Source: Oscillospiraceae bacterium
Lineage (GTDB): Bacteria; Bacillota; Clostridia; Christensenellales; Aristaeellaceae
NCBI GenBank assembly: GCA_031270865.1
Contig: JAISWI010000069.1
Location: forward strand, 1 to 59,439
Direction: 5' to 3'
Length of the DNA: 59,439 bases
Of this stretch, positions 49,290 through 57,079 are shown piece after piece (the first letter of the stretch is position 1; each line of letters opens with the position of its first letter). The notes under the pieces are model-generated. The model was not told the origin of the DNA. It saw nothing but the letters and a program-made list of their open reading frames with translations, and made no database searches. The position numbers and the translations under genes are program-made.

Positions 49290-49450
49290 CTCGCCTCTCC
49301 GTCGTTGCGGCGATATCTCCCCTAAAGGGGCGGCAAGAAGTTTGGACGCGCCCGTTGCGTCGGGTATAGAAACAGACGAGCCGCAACACGCCGTTCCAAG
49401 TCTCTTGTCGCCTCTTTAGGGGAGATGCCGTCGCAGCGACAGGGGGGGCG
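49290..49450. repeat. REP-like repeat pair
   Basis: ATATCTCCCCTAAAGGGGCGGCAAG and the opposite-oriented CTTGTCGCCTCTTTAGGGGAG followed by GCGACAGGGGGGGCG form facing copies of the same family as at 27195. The gap between the dehydrogenase and the Rrf2 promoter holds nothing else. Confidence 0.75.
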
Positions 49451-49530
49451 AGGCTGAATCCTGCCACAGTGTCAAGGCGCGTCCTCTCCGCTGCCCCATA
49501 AAAAATATTCTCACTTGTGTGTTTAGCGTA

Positions 49531-49579
49531 TTGACAATCCCTGTTCCGTGGTATAATATATCCGACGAAAGCAGTCGGA
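49531..49579 (+). promoter_or_regulatory. promoter and Rrf2/IscR-type operator
   Basis: TTGACA (49531-49536) and TATAAT (49552-49557, 15-base spacing; or TAATAT with 17) are followed at once by TCCGAC-N7-GTCGGA (49561-49579) inside ATAT...AATTAT. This palindrome matches the CCGAC-type sites of the Rrf2 family and overlaps the start site. Confidence 0.8.
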
Positions 49580-49607
49580 ATTATACTGCGGAGCGGGGGT
49601 ATTCTTT

Positions 49608-50060
49608 ATGAAACTATCCACACGCAGCCAATACGGAGTGCACGCGATGCTCGACCTCGCGCTGGCGTACGGAGGAGGCCCGCAATCCCTGCGGCTTATC
49701 GCGGAACGTCAAGACGTGCCAGAGCAGTACCTGGAACAGTTGATCGCGCCGCTGCGCCGGGCCGGGCTGGTCAAGAGCGCGCGCGGCGCGGCCGGAGGGT
49801 ATGAGCTGGCCTCGCCACCGGAATCCATGCGTGTCGGCGAGATACTGCGAACGCTGGAGGGTCCGGTAAAACTGACGGACTGCGTGAGTGAGCCGGACGC
49901 GTGCGCCCGCGCGGGCGTATGTCCCTCGCGCGTGTTGTGGGAACGGCTTAACGCCGCGATACAGGATGTGCTGGACAACACAACGCTGGCGGAACTGATC
50001 TCAAGCGAACCCGGCGGCGGGCCATATAAGGAATCGATAGCGGACGAGGTGATAGTATGA
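49608..50060 (+). CDS. iscR: Rrf2-family Fe-S regulator IscR
   Basis: The 150-residue regulator begins KLSTRSQYGVHAMLDLA, has a winged HTH (SLRLIAERQDVPEQYLEQL) and the three cluster-binding cysteines in DCVSEPDACARAGVC (near 87-101). It senses Fe-S status. The operator at 49561 supports autorepression of iscR-nifS-nifU. It overlaps nifS by 4 bases. Confidence 0.94.
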   Translation: MKLSTRSQYGVHAMLDLALAYGGGPQSLRLIAERQDVPEQYLEQLIAPLRRAGLVKSARGAAGGYELASPPESMRVGEILRTLEGPVKLTDCVSEPDACARAGVCPSRVLWERLNAAIQDVLDNTTLAELISSEPGGGPYKESIADEVIV

Positions 50061-51238
50061 ACAACCATCGCGTGTACCTGGATAACGCCGCGACGACACG
50101 GGTGAAGCCGGAAGTCGCCGCCGCGATGACGCCGTATTTCACGGAACTGTATGGCAACCCGTCAAGCGTGCACGCCTACGGGCGCGAAACCCGTAAGGCG
50201 GTCGAGGAACAACGGGCGAAGCTGGCCCGAGCGCTCAACGCGTCGCCGGAGGAGATATTCTTCACCGGATGCGGCACGGAGTCCGACAACTGGGCGATCA
50301 AGGGCGCGGCGGCCAGGCCGGCCAAGAAAGGCCGCCATATCATCACTAGCGCGGTCGAGCACCACGCAGTCCTCCATACGTGCGAGGAGTTGGGTAAGCA
50401 GGGTTTCGAGGTTACATACCTGCCCGTGACCGACCAGGGATTAGTCCAGCCCGCCGCGCTTGCCGCCGCTGTGAGGCCGGATACCACTGTTGTAAGTATC
50501 ATGATGGCCAATAATGAGATTGGAACGATACAGCCGGTCGCGGAGCTGGCAGCCATCGCGCATGAGTATGGCGCGTTGTTCCACACCGACGCGGTCCAGG
50601 CGGTCGGTTCGATCCCGGTAGACGTGAAGGCGCTGGGCGTGGATATGTTGTCGTTATCGGCCCATAAGTTCCATGGACCGAAGGGGATCGGGGCGCTGTT
50701 CATCAAGAAGGGTACGCGCGTAGATACATTCATGCACGGCGGGGCGCAGGAGCGGGGACGGCGGGCAGGGACGGAGAACGTGCCGTATATCGTCGGGATG
50801 GGCGAGGCGATAGGGCTTGCCGCGGCGCGTTTGGAAGAGAATAGCAAGCGCGTGCGGGGGATGCGCGACAGGCTGATAGACGGGCTGCTGGATAGGATAC
50901 CGGAGATAAGGGTGAACGGGGATCGGGAACAGCGTCTGCCGGGGAATGTAAACGTTTCGATAAGGTATGTGGAGGGCGAGTCGCTGCTGCTGGCGCTGGA
51001 TATGAAGGGGATAGCGGCGTCGAGCGGGTCGGCGTGCACGTCTGGTTCGCTGGATCCCTCGCACGTGCTGCTGGCGATCGGGCTGCCGCATGAGATAGCG
51101 CATGGATCGTTAAGGTTATCGTTGAGCGATGAGAATACGGACGCGGAAATGGATTATGTGCTGGAGGAACTGCCGGGGATTGTGGCGCGGCTGCGCGAGA
51201 TGTCGCCGCTGTACGCGGACGCTGTGGCCGTGAGGTAA
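50057..51238 (+). CDS. nifS: cysteine desulfurase NifS/IscS
   Basis: The 393-residue PLP enzyme has YLDNAATT at the start, the PLP lysine in LSAHKFHGPKG (near 206) and the mobile catalytic cysteine in SSGSACTSGS (near 326). It delivers persulfide sulfur to the NifU scaffold encoded 18 bases downstream. Confidence 0.96.
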   Translation: MNNHRVYLDNAATTRVKPEVAAAMTPYFTELYGNPSSVHAYGRETRKAVEEQRAKLARALNASPEEIFFTGCGTESDNWAIKGAAARPAKKGRHIITSAVEHHAVLHTCEELGKQGFEVTYLPVTDQGLVQPAALAAAVRPDTTVVSIMMANNEIGTIQPVAELAAIAHEYGALFHTDAVQAVGSIPVDVKALGVDMLSLSAHKFHGPKGIGALFIKKGTRVDTFMHGGAQERGRRAGTENVPYIVGMGEAIGLAAARLEENSKRVRGMRDRLIDGLLDRIPEIRVNGDREQRLPGNVNVSIRYVEGESLLLALDMKGIAASSGSACTSGSLDPSHVLLAIGLPHEIAHGSLRLSLSDENTDAEMDYVLEELPGIVARLREMSPLYADAVAVR

Positions 51239-51256
51239 GGGGAAGGAGGTTTTGGG

Positions 51257-51697
51257 ATGTACACGCAGCAGGTTATGGATCATTTCATGAACCCGCGCAA
51301 CGTTGGCGAGATAGATGGGGCGAACGGGGTTGGGACGGTTGGGAACGCGAAGTGCGGGGATATAATGAGGATGTTCCTGCAAGTAGAGGATGGCGTGATA
51401 AAGGATGTGAAGTTCAAGACGTTCGGTTGCGGCGCGGCCATAGCAACCAGTAGTATGGCCACGGAGTTGGTTAAGGGTAAGACGCTGGTGGAAGCGTTGA
51501 GGCTGACGAATAAGGCCGTGGCGGAGGCGTTGGGCGGATTGCCGCCAGTGAAGATTCACTGCTCGCTGTTGGCGGAACAGGCGATCAAGGCCGCTGTGGA
51601 GGATTATCTTAAGAAGATACCCGGCGCGTCGCGCACAGCGGAAGAGGCTGCGCTGGTTGAGGAACTAGAGCGGCGGCCCGTGCTTCATGAGGCGTAG
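51257..51697 (+). CDS. nifU: Fe-S cluster scaffold NifU/IscU
   Basis: The 146-residue IscU-type scaffold has three cluster-ligand cysteines in NAKCGD, TFGCGAA and KIHCSLLAE, with an N-terminal YTQQVMDHFMNPRN. GGAGG precedes the ATG. No iscA, hscA/B or ferredoxin follows. Confidence 0.95.
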   Translation: MYTQQVMDHFMNPRNVGEIDGANGVGTVGNAKCGDIMRMFLQVEDGVIKDVKFKTFGCGAAIATSSMATELVKGKTLVEALRLTNKAVAEALGGLPPVKIHCSLLAEQAIKAAVEDYLKKIPGASRTAEEAALVEELERRPVLHEA

Positions 51698-51738
51698 GGT
51701 AGGGGGTGCGGTCTTCTCTACAATCCGCAGCGAAGTTC

Positions 51739-51780
51739 GCGTCGCCCCCTCTGCCGTCACTGCGGCAGAGGGGGCGACGC
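51739..51780. repeat. 18-bp perfect hairpin of the REP-like family
   Basis: GCGTCGCCCCCTCTGCCG (51739-51756) pairs exactly with 51763-51780. It lies between the convergent nifU and spoVAE genes and could end both transcripts. Confidence 0.8.
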
Positions 51781-51813
51781 GATACCCCACAAGCGGGTAG
51801 ATCAGCCGTCCCT

Positions 51814-52170
51814 TCAAGTTTTAGTCTTAGGCTTGAAAATGACGGCGCAAAGGTATCCAAAGAAGATTGCCGCCGCGACCCCGCCAGCCGTCGCGGTGAT
51901 TCCCCCGGTAAACGCGCCCAGTAAGCCGCTCTCCGCCACTCCATCCATCGCGCCCTTCGCCAACGCGTACCCGAATCCCGTCAACGGCACCGTTGCTCCG
52001 GCCCCAGCCCATTCCACAAGTGGCTTATATACCCCTAACGCGCCTAAAACCACCCCGCCAGTCACATACCCTACCAGAATCCGCGCCGGGGTCAGCTTCG
52101 TTTTCAGTATCAGCAGCTCCCCAATCGCGCACAGAAGCCCTCCTACTACGAACGCCTTTACGAACATCAT
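51814..52170 (-). CDS. spoVAE: stage V sporulation protein AE (SpoVAEb type)
   Basis: The 118-residue protein has four hydrophobic segments and conserved GYVTGGVVLGALG and GATVPLTGFGYALAKG motifs. With SpoVAC it forms the inner-membrane channel for dipicolinic acid uptake into the forespore and release at germination. It overlaps spoVAD by 4 bases. Confidence 0.92.
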   Translation of the reverse strand: MMFVKAFVVGGLLCAIGELLILKTKLTPARILVGYVTGGVVLGALGVYKPLVEWAGAGATVPLTGFGYALAKGAMDGVAESGLLGAFTGGITATAGGVAAAIFFGYLCAVIFKPKTKT

Positions 52171-53204
52171 CCCCGCTCACGCTCCAATACTACCAGATGC
52201 GCCACACCTGGTATCGTTTCTCCCTGAAGCACGCTTGTCGCGTTCAGCAACGCTCCTGTCGCCATGAATGCCGCACGCCTAACCTCACCCTTAGCGAACC
52301 TTCCTAATACATAACCGTTCAGCACTGCCGCCGAGCATCCGCACCCGCTGCCTCCGGCGTGCGTGTCCTGTTCCGGCGAGAATATGTTCGCTCCACAGTC
52401 CCACACCCGGCTTGGATCAACCTTAACGCCCTTCTCCTTTAGCAGTTCCAGCATCAACTCGCGCCCCACCTTACCCAGATCACCGGTGATTATCTCATCG
52501 TAATCATCCGCTGTTCGCCCAACGTCGAGCAGGTGCCTTGCCAGCGTGTCAGCCGCCGCCGGAGCCATCACCGCGCCCATGTTCGCCATGTCGCGCACCG
52601 CGTAATCCACCACCCGGCCTATCGTTGCGTACCTCAACGCCGCGGCGGGCTTCACGCCTTCGGGAAGCCAATCCCTTCCGCATACCAGCGTCGCGCCCGC
52701 GCCCGTTACCGTCCACTGCGCGCTGGCCGGACGTTGGCCGCCCTGTTCAAGCGGCGTGCGGTATTGGCGTTCCGCCGTGCTGAAATGGCTGGATACCGCG
52801 CATACCGCCCGCCTTACCGCGCCGGAATCCGCCAGTATCCCTCCTACCGCCAACGCCTCGCTCATCGTCGAGCACGCGCTGTACAGCCCCAACATGGGTA
52901 TGCCAAGCTCCCTCGCGCAGAAATGCGCGGCCATGATCTGGTTGATCAGGTCGCCGCTTAGCAATACGTCCGCGTCCTCCGGCTTCAATCCCACCTTATC
53001 CAGGCAGCGGATAGCAGTATCCCGGAGCATCGCGGCCTCTGCCAGTTCCCAAGTCTTCTGGCCCAGCAGGTCGTCGTCTAGCGTGAAGTCGAACGAACCG
53101 CCCAGCGGCCCCTTGTGTTCCTTCTTGCCCGCCGTTGATGACCATGCCGCCGCCCACGGCCTTGACGTTAACTCAACCGTGCCCTCCCCAACGCGTTTGG
53201 ACAT
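52167..53204 (-). CDS. spoVAD: stage V sporulation protein AD
   Basis: The 345-residue thiolase-fold protein binds dipicolinic acid. The GLYSACSTMSEAL segment, the TAERQYRTPLEQGGQR segment and the GGSGCGCSAAVLNGYVL segment are diagnostic. GGAGGG precedes the start. It is the third gene of the spoVA operon. Confidence 0.96.
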   Translation of the reverse strand: MSKRVGEGTVELTSRPWAAAWSSTAGKKEHKGPLGGSFDFTLDDDLLGQKTWELAEAAMLRDTAIRCLDKVGLKPEDADVLLSGDLINQIMAAHFCARELGIPMLGLYSACSTMSEALAVGGILADSGAVRRAVCAVSSHFSTAERQYRTPLEQGGQRPASAQWTVTGAGATLVCGRDWLPEGVKPAAALRYATIGRVVDYAVRDMANMGAVMAPAAADTLARHLLDVGRTADDYDEIITGDLGKVGRELMLELLKEKGVKVDPSRVWDCGANIFSPEQDTHAGGSGCGCSAAVLNGYVLGRFAKGEVRRAAFMATGALLNATSVLQGETIPGVAHLVVLERERG

Positions 53205-53216
53205 TACACCCTCCGG

Positions 53217-53687
53217 TTAGAATAATGATACCACATACGCGGCCAGCCCTACGATAACCGACGCGCCTACCCCGTACACCAGCACCGGGCCCGCGATAAT
53301 GAACATCCTCGCGCCTATCCCCAGCACCAGGCCCTCGCGCCGGAACTCCATCGCGGCTGACACTATCGAGTTGGCGAACCCCGTTATCGGCACGATCGAT
53401 CCCGCGCCCGCGTGTTTCCCGATGCGGTCATACTGGCCGATCCCCGTCAGGAACGCGCCCAGGAACACCATCACTATCGCGGTGAACGCGGAGGTACCGG
53501 CCTGGTCCAATCCCAGGTAAACCTTACCGATCTCGGAGACGCACTGCCCCAGCGTACAGATGGCGCCGCCCCATAGGAACGCGCGGGCGATGTTCATCGC
53601 CAGCGAGTGGTTTGGCGTGAACCTCTCTACCAGGGTTTGGTAACGCCGCTCAATGTCCAGCTGGCGTTTTGTCTTCCAGCTGTTCAT
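53217..53687 (-). CDS. spoVAC: stage V sporulation protein AC
   Basis: The 156-residue membrane protein, a mechanosensitive dipicolinate channel subunit, has an N-terminal charged part, then FLWGGAICTLGQ and IVPITGFANSIVSAAMEF. ATG 53687 is chosen because it overlaps the spoVAA stop (ATGA) and is preceded by GGAGG. Longer reading is not family-like. Confidence 0.95.
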   Translation of the reverse strand: MNSWKTKRQLDIERRYQTLVERFTPNHSLAMNIARAFLWGGAICTLGQCVSEIGKVYLGLDQAGTSAFTAIVMVFLGAFLTGIGQYDRIGKHAGAGSIVPITGFANSIVSAAMEFRREGLVLGIGARMFIIAGPVLVYGVGASVIVGLAAYVVSLF

Positions 53688-54106
53688 GTGGAGGCCTCCG
53701 GGTTGGGCTCGCCCTTGGCTGCCAGCGCGGAGTTGGCCGCGTCGTGGATCGCGCCGCCCGCAAGCTGTGGGACACGCGGTTCCCGGACATTGATGAGCCC
53801 GAACACCGACGCGCAAATGAGCCTCAGCCACTCGCGGCCACGCGCCCTGATCGTGCGCTCGGGGCGCCGCCTCAGCCAACCGATGCTGTCGCCCGTCAGC
53901 CTCACCGTTTCCGACGGGTAATGCTTGTATATCGCCGACAGGATAGAACCCGCGTCCACCAGCCATATGCCCGTGTCACGGGGCATTGGCAGCGTCAACG
54001 CCCCGGCGTTGACCTTCGCGTCGCTTACCACGTACGCCACGTCCTTGATGCGCACGGGCGAGCCGCTCCCCATCTCCGACCTGGACTTGATTCGCACCGC
54101 TATCAT
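53684..54106 (-). CDS. spoVAA: short SpoVAA-like protein
   Basis: The 140-residue protein begins IAVRIKSRS, then VRIKDVAYV, and has a GIWLVDAGSILSAIYKHYP segment with YPSETVRLTGDS, as in the soluble N-terminal domain of SpoVAA. The C-terminal membrane helices of the 200-residue Bacillus protein are not evident. ATG 54106 follows GGGGGT. It is the first gene of the operon, and no spoVAB follows. The family call rests on the N-terminal pattern and context. Confidence 0.75.
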   Translation of the reverse strand: MIAVRIKSRSEMGSGSPVRIKDVAYVVSDAKVNAGALTLPMPRDTGIWLVDAGSILSAIYKHYPSETVRLTGDSIGWLRRRPERTIRARGREWLRLICASVFGLINVREPRVPQLAGGAIHDAANSALAAKGEPNPEAST

Positions 54107-54137
54107 AATGAAACCCCCGCACAATCCTTGTCACTGG

Positions 54138-54166
54138 TAGTTTGGACCAGCGGCGCGGATTTATGC
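54138..54166 (-). promoter_or_regulatory. candidate sigma-G promoter of spoVA
   Basis: On the minus strand GCATAA (54166-54161) and CAAACTA (54144-54138) are separated by 16 bases. They approximate the forespore sigma-G pattern (GNATA and CATNNTA), about 32 bases before the start codon. Confidence 0.5.
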
Positions 54167-54196
54167 GGGGGAGTTGGGTTGTGAGGTTAAGATTCG

Positions 54197-54754
54197 TCAG
54201 TCGATATAGTCGATGCGGTCCGCGAGCAGCGGGTGCGCTTCCTTCGTGGTCGTTGGTACGCCAACCGCGATGGCAACGGCGAATTTGTACGTGGGAGGGA
54301 ACTTCAGCAGCGCGTTGAGCTCGCCGCCGTTTGCCCCGGTGAACGCCGCTTCCGGCATGCCCAGTATGACGCTGCCCAGGCCCAGCGCCTGCGCCGCTAT
54401 CGCTATGTTCTCTACCGCGATGCCGCAGTCCAGGCGCGACCACCGCGCGTCCGGCTCACAGCTTAGGAATATACAGCACGGCGCGGCGTAGAACACGTCG
54501 CCGACATCCTTGTTCATCGCGCCCGTGATCTCCGCGTTGATCCTTGCGAGTATCGCGGGGTTCTGCACTACGGAGAAATGCCACGGCTGGCGGTTCATCG
54601 CGCTGGGCGACTGGACCGCGGCGGCCAACAGCGCGTCCAGCTGGTCTTGTGAGAGCGGCTTGGGGCTGTATCCGCGAATGCTGCGCCGATCCGCGATCGC
54701 CCGCAGTACGGGATTGGTTGTGATGACGGTTGGTTCTGATGTTATAACAGGCAA
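54197..54754 (-). CDS. nitroreductase-family flavoprotein
   Basis: The 185-residue FMN protein has RRSIRGY near the N-terminus, a SPSAMNRQPWHFSVV core and a LGLGSVILGMPE segment. It probably reduces nitro compounds or enones with NAD(P)H. The start is TTG 54754 because AAGGAGG lies 7 bases upstream. The longer frame to 54823 would begin inside the -35 box of its own promoter. Confidence 0.9.
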   Translation of the reverse strand: MPVITSEPTVITTNPVLRAIADRRSIRGYSPKPLSQDQLDALLAAAVQSPSAMNRQPWHFSVVQNPAILARINAEITGAMNKDVGDVFYAAPCCIFLSCEPDARWSRLDCGIAVENIAIAAQALGLGSVILGMPEAAFTGANGGELNALLKFPPTYKFAVAIAVGVPTTTKEAHPLLADRIDYID

Positions 54755-54794
54755 GGGTATCGCCTCCTTTTCAGTATCCACTGTATTCACATTT

Positions 54795-54823
54795 GTTTTA
54801 ACATATGCCGGGAACGCAGTCAA
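54795..54823 (-). promoter_or_regulatory. promoter of the nitroreductase gene
   Basis: On the minus strand TTGACT (54823-54818) and TAAAAC (54800-54795) are 17 bases apart. Confidence 0.6.
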
Positions 54824-54870
54824 GCGATGTTGGCGGTCTGGGATACCCCCCCCTCTGCCGCTACGATGGG

Positions 54871-55170
54871 ATTCGCGCCGTTCTCCGTTACCGCAAAGGG
54901 GTTCGCACCGTCCCCCGTTACCGCAAAGGGGTTCGCGCCGCTCCCCGTTACCGCAAAGGGAATCGTGCCGTTCCCCGTTACCGCAAAGGGAATCGCGCCG
55001 TTCCCCGTTATCGCAAAGGGAATCGCGCCGCTCCCCGTTACTGCAATGGGATTCGTGCCGCTTCCCGTCACCGCAGTGTGATTCGCGCCGTTCCCCGTCA
55101 CCGCAGTGTGATTCACGTCGCTCCCTGTTGCCGTAGCAGAATTACCGTTGCTCCCTCTGTCGCCTGCGGT
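54871..55170. repeat. 30-bp tandem repeat array, about ten units
   Basis: Units of exactly 30 bases start at 54871 and repeat ATTCGCGCCGTTCCCCGTTA plus CCGCAAAGGG, with scattered substitutions. Nine units are clear, and the tenth is degenerate and runs into a REP-like palindrome. There are no spacers, so it is not CRISPR. The period is a multiple of three, so several frames stay open on both strands. Confidence 0.9.
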
Positions 55171-55285
55171 CAACATCTCCCCTAAAGGGGCGACAAGGGA
55201 GTTGGACGCGGCGCGTTGCTAGCCGTCCGTTCCAACTCCCTTGCCGCCCCCATAGGGGAGATGCCGCTGAAGCGGCAGAGGGGGT
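55171..55285. repeat. REP-like palindrome pair next to the tandem array
   Basis: CATCTCCCCTAAAGGGGCGAC and the facing CCGCCCCCATAGGGGAGATG then GCTGAAGCGGCAGAGGGGG belong to the family at 27195 and 49290. Confidence 0.75.
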
Positions 55286-55294
55286 CATCCCCCG

Positions 55295-55735
55295 TTACTT
55301 CTTCCCCAGCCCCGGCAGGATCATCCCGCACAGCCCGCCGCCCGCGATGCCCATGCCCAGGTCCGCCAGGTACGCGGTCAGCTTGACGGGCAGGTTGCTC
55401 AGCAGCGAGTACGCGACCACGCCCAGCAGCATATACACGAACCCGATCAACGCGCCTTTGAGCAGCCCGCTCTCCGAGTTGCGGCGCAGCGCGAACCACA
55501 CGCCCGCCGCTATCGCGATGAGTTTGAGAGCCTGGTTGATCACGGAGATAAGCGTATCGCTGGGGGAAACCCAGCGCACGACCAGCGCGAACGCGGCTAC
55601 GCCCGCCACGGTCACGATCAGCGCCGCGAGCACGCCCGTTATCACCGCGCCTGCCCAACTGAGGATCCCGTTTGATTGCACCGATTTAGAATTCAGCCTG
55701 CGAACGCCCGATTTATGCGCGATGCTCGTCGCCAT
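55295..55735 (-). CDS. TIGR04086-type four-helix membrane protein
   Basis: The 146-residue protein has four hydrophobic segments (WAGAVITGVLAALIVTV, LIAIAAGVWFAL, ALIGFVYMLLGVVAYSL, GMGIAGGGLCGMILPG). The pattern matches the TIGR04086/YndM-like small membrane proteins of Clostridia, whose role is unknown. ATG 55735 follows GGAGGGG. The polar N-terminal 40 residues contain many Ser/Lys. Confidence 0.75.
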   Translation of the reverse strand: MATSIAHKSGVRRLNSKSVQSNGILSWAGAVITGVLAALIVTVAGVAAFALVVRWVSPSDTLISVINQALKLIAIAAGVWFALRRNSESGLLKGALIGFVYMLLGVVAYSLLSNLPVKLTAYLADLGMGIAGGGLCGMILPGLGKK

Positions 55736-55842
55736 GCGTTTCCCCTCCAATTTACCAATGGATGATGCGTAACATGGAACAGCGTATGCGCTTTTCCGGG
55801 CGTTCATACCACATAGATGGTTATTACAATCGGGGTAAACAT

Positions 55843-55875
55843 AAAGGCCGCGCCGCGCGTGCGGTACGGCCTTTT
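55843..55875 (-). terminator. terminator after cysK
   Basis: AAAGGCCG (55843-55850) pairs with CGGCCTTT (55867-55874), with T-rich sequence on both sides. It lies 36 bases after the cysK stop. Confidence 0.7.
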
Positions 55876-55910
55876 GGTTTGGCTGGCTGGATGGATGATA
55901 TGTATCCGCT

Positions 55911-56840
55911 TTAGGCGAACAGCGCGGTCGACAGGTAACGCTCCCCGGTATCCGGCAGGATCACAACAATGTTTTTGCCCGCGCTGTCGGGCCGCTTGGC
56001 GACCTGCAGCGCCGCCCATAACGCCGCGCCGGATGATATCCCGACCAGCACGCCTTCATACTTGGCGACTGTCTTGCCCGTGGCGAACGCGTCCTCGTTG
56101 CTCACCGTGATGATCTCATCATAGATCTTCGTGTTCAGCACGTCCGGCACGAACCCCGCGCCGATGCCCTGAATCTTGTGCGGACCTGACTTGCCCTGCG
56201 AGAGCACGGGCGAGTCCTTCGGCTCGACCGCGACGATCTTCAGGGCGGGGTTCTTCTCCTTCAGGTACTCGCCCGCGCCTGTGACCGTGCCGCCGGTGCC
56301 GATGCCCGACACGAATACGTCGACCTTCCCGCCCGCGTCTTCCCAGATCTCCGGGCCGGTCGTGGACTTGTGGATCGCCGGGTTCGCCGGGTTGGTGAAC
56401 TGGCTGGGGATGAAGCTGCCCGGCGTAGCGTCGGCCAGCTCCTGCGCCTTAGCGATAGCGCCCTTCATGCCCTTGGCGCCCTCGGTCAGGACTATCTCCG
56501 CGCCTAAGGCCTTGAGCAGGTTGCGGCGCTCTACGCTCATCGTCTCGGGCATCGTCAGCAGCGCCTTATATCCCCGCGCCGCCGCGACCGCAGCCAGGCC
56601 GATGCCTGTGTTCCCGCTCGTAGGCTCGATGATCAACGCGCCGGGCTTGAGCTTGCCGCTCTTCTCAGCTTCCTCTATCATCGCCTTGGCGATACGGTCC
56701 TTCACGCTGCCAGCCGGGTTGAAGTACTCCAGTTTCGCCAGTATAGCGGCGCGAAGCCCCTCGGCTTTCTCTACGCCGTTGAGCCTGAGCAGCGGCGTCC
56801 CGCCGATCAAATCGGTAATGTTCTGGTAAATCTTCGCCAT
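55911..56840 (-). CDS. cysK: cysteine synthase A (O-acetylserine sulfhydrylase)
   Basis: The 309-residue PLP enzyme makes cysteine from O-acetylserine and sulfide. It has the PLP lysine in GSVKDRIA (near 45), the TSGNTGIGL loop, the [12 protein letters not shown] phosphate-binding loop and the [16 protein letters not shown] segment. ATG 56840 follows GAGGGG; an upstream extension has no family support. Its product feeds the NifS system encoded 5 kb away. Confidence 0.96.
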   Translation of the reverse strand: MAKIYQNITDLIGGTPLLRLNGVEKAEGLRAAILAKLEYFNPAGSVKDRIAKAMIEEAEKSGKLKPGALIIEPTSGNTGIGLAAVAAARGYKALLTMPETMSVERRNLLKALGAEIVLTEGAKGMKGAIAKAQELADATPGSFIPSQFTNPANPAIHKSTTGPEIWEDAGGKVDVFVSGIGTGGTVTGAGEYLKEKNPALKIVAVEPKDSPVLSQGKSGPHKIQGIGAGFVPDVLNTKIYDEIITVSNEDAFATGKTVAKYEGVLVGISSGAALWAALQVAKRPDSAGKNIVVILPDTGERYLSTALFA

Positions 56841-56914
56841 AACTAACCCCTCTCTTTCCGCTTCACAGCGCGGCATAAGCGCCGCCGCATTTCCTAGTTT
56901 GGAGGTGTGTTAAC

Positions 56915-56943
56915 ATGATATTCCAACACCCCCGCTTTGTCAA
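56915..56943 (-). promoter_or_regulatory. promoter of cysK
   Basis: On the minus strand TTGACA (56943-56938) and TATCAT (56920-56915) are 17 bases apart. The leader is about 70 bases, without a recognisable T-box. Confidence 0.7.
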
Positions 56944-57079
56944 CCTGTGGAGCGAAGTTTTTTTTACCGGATCGCAATGATTGTTTACACGCGCGGCGCA
57001 TGATCCGCGTCCGCGTCCGGGCATGATATACCCGAAGCGCAGAAGTTTGCTGTGCGTTGTTCTGTAAGGAGGGAAACGA

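Noticed and set aside
54871..55170. CRISPR array
   Set aside because: Units are contiguous with no spacers, and no cas gene is nearby.
54820..55176. Repeat protein of 10-residue units (NPFAVTG type)
   Set aside because: The 30-bp period keeps several frames open on both strands. There is no RBS, and it overlaps the nitroreductase promoter. I treat it as a non-coding tandem array.
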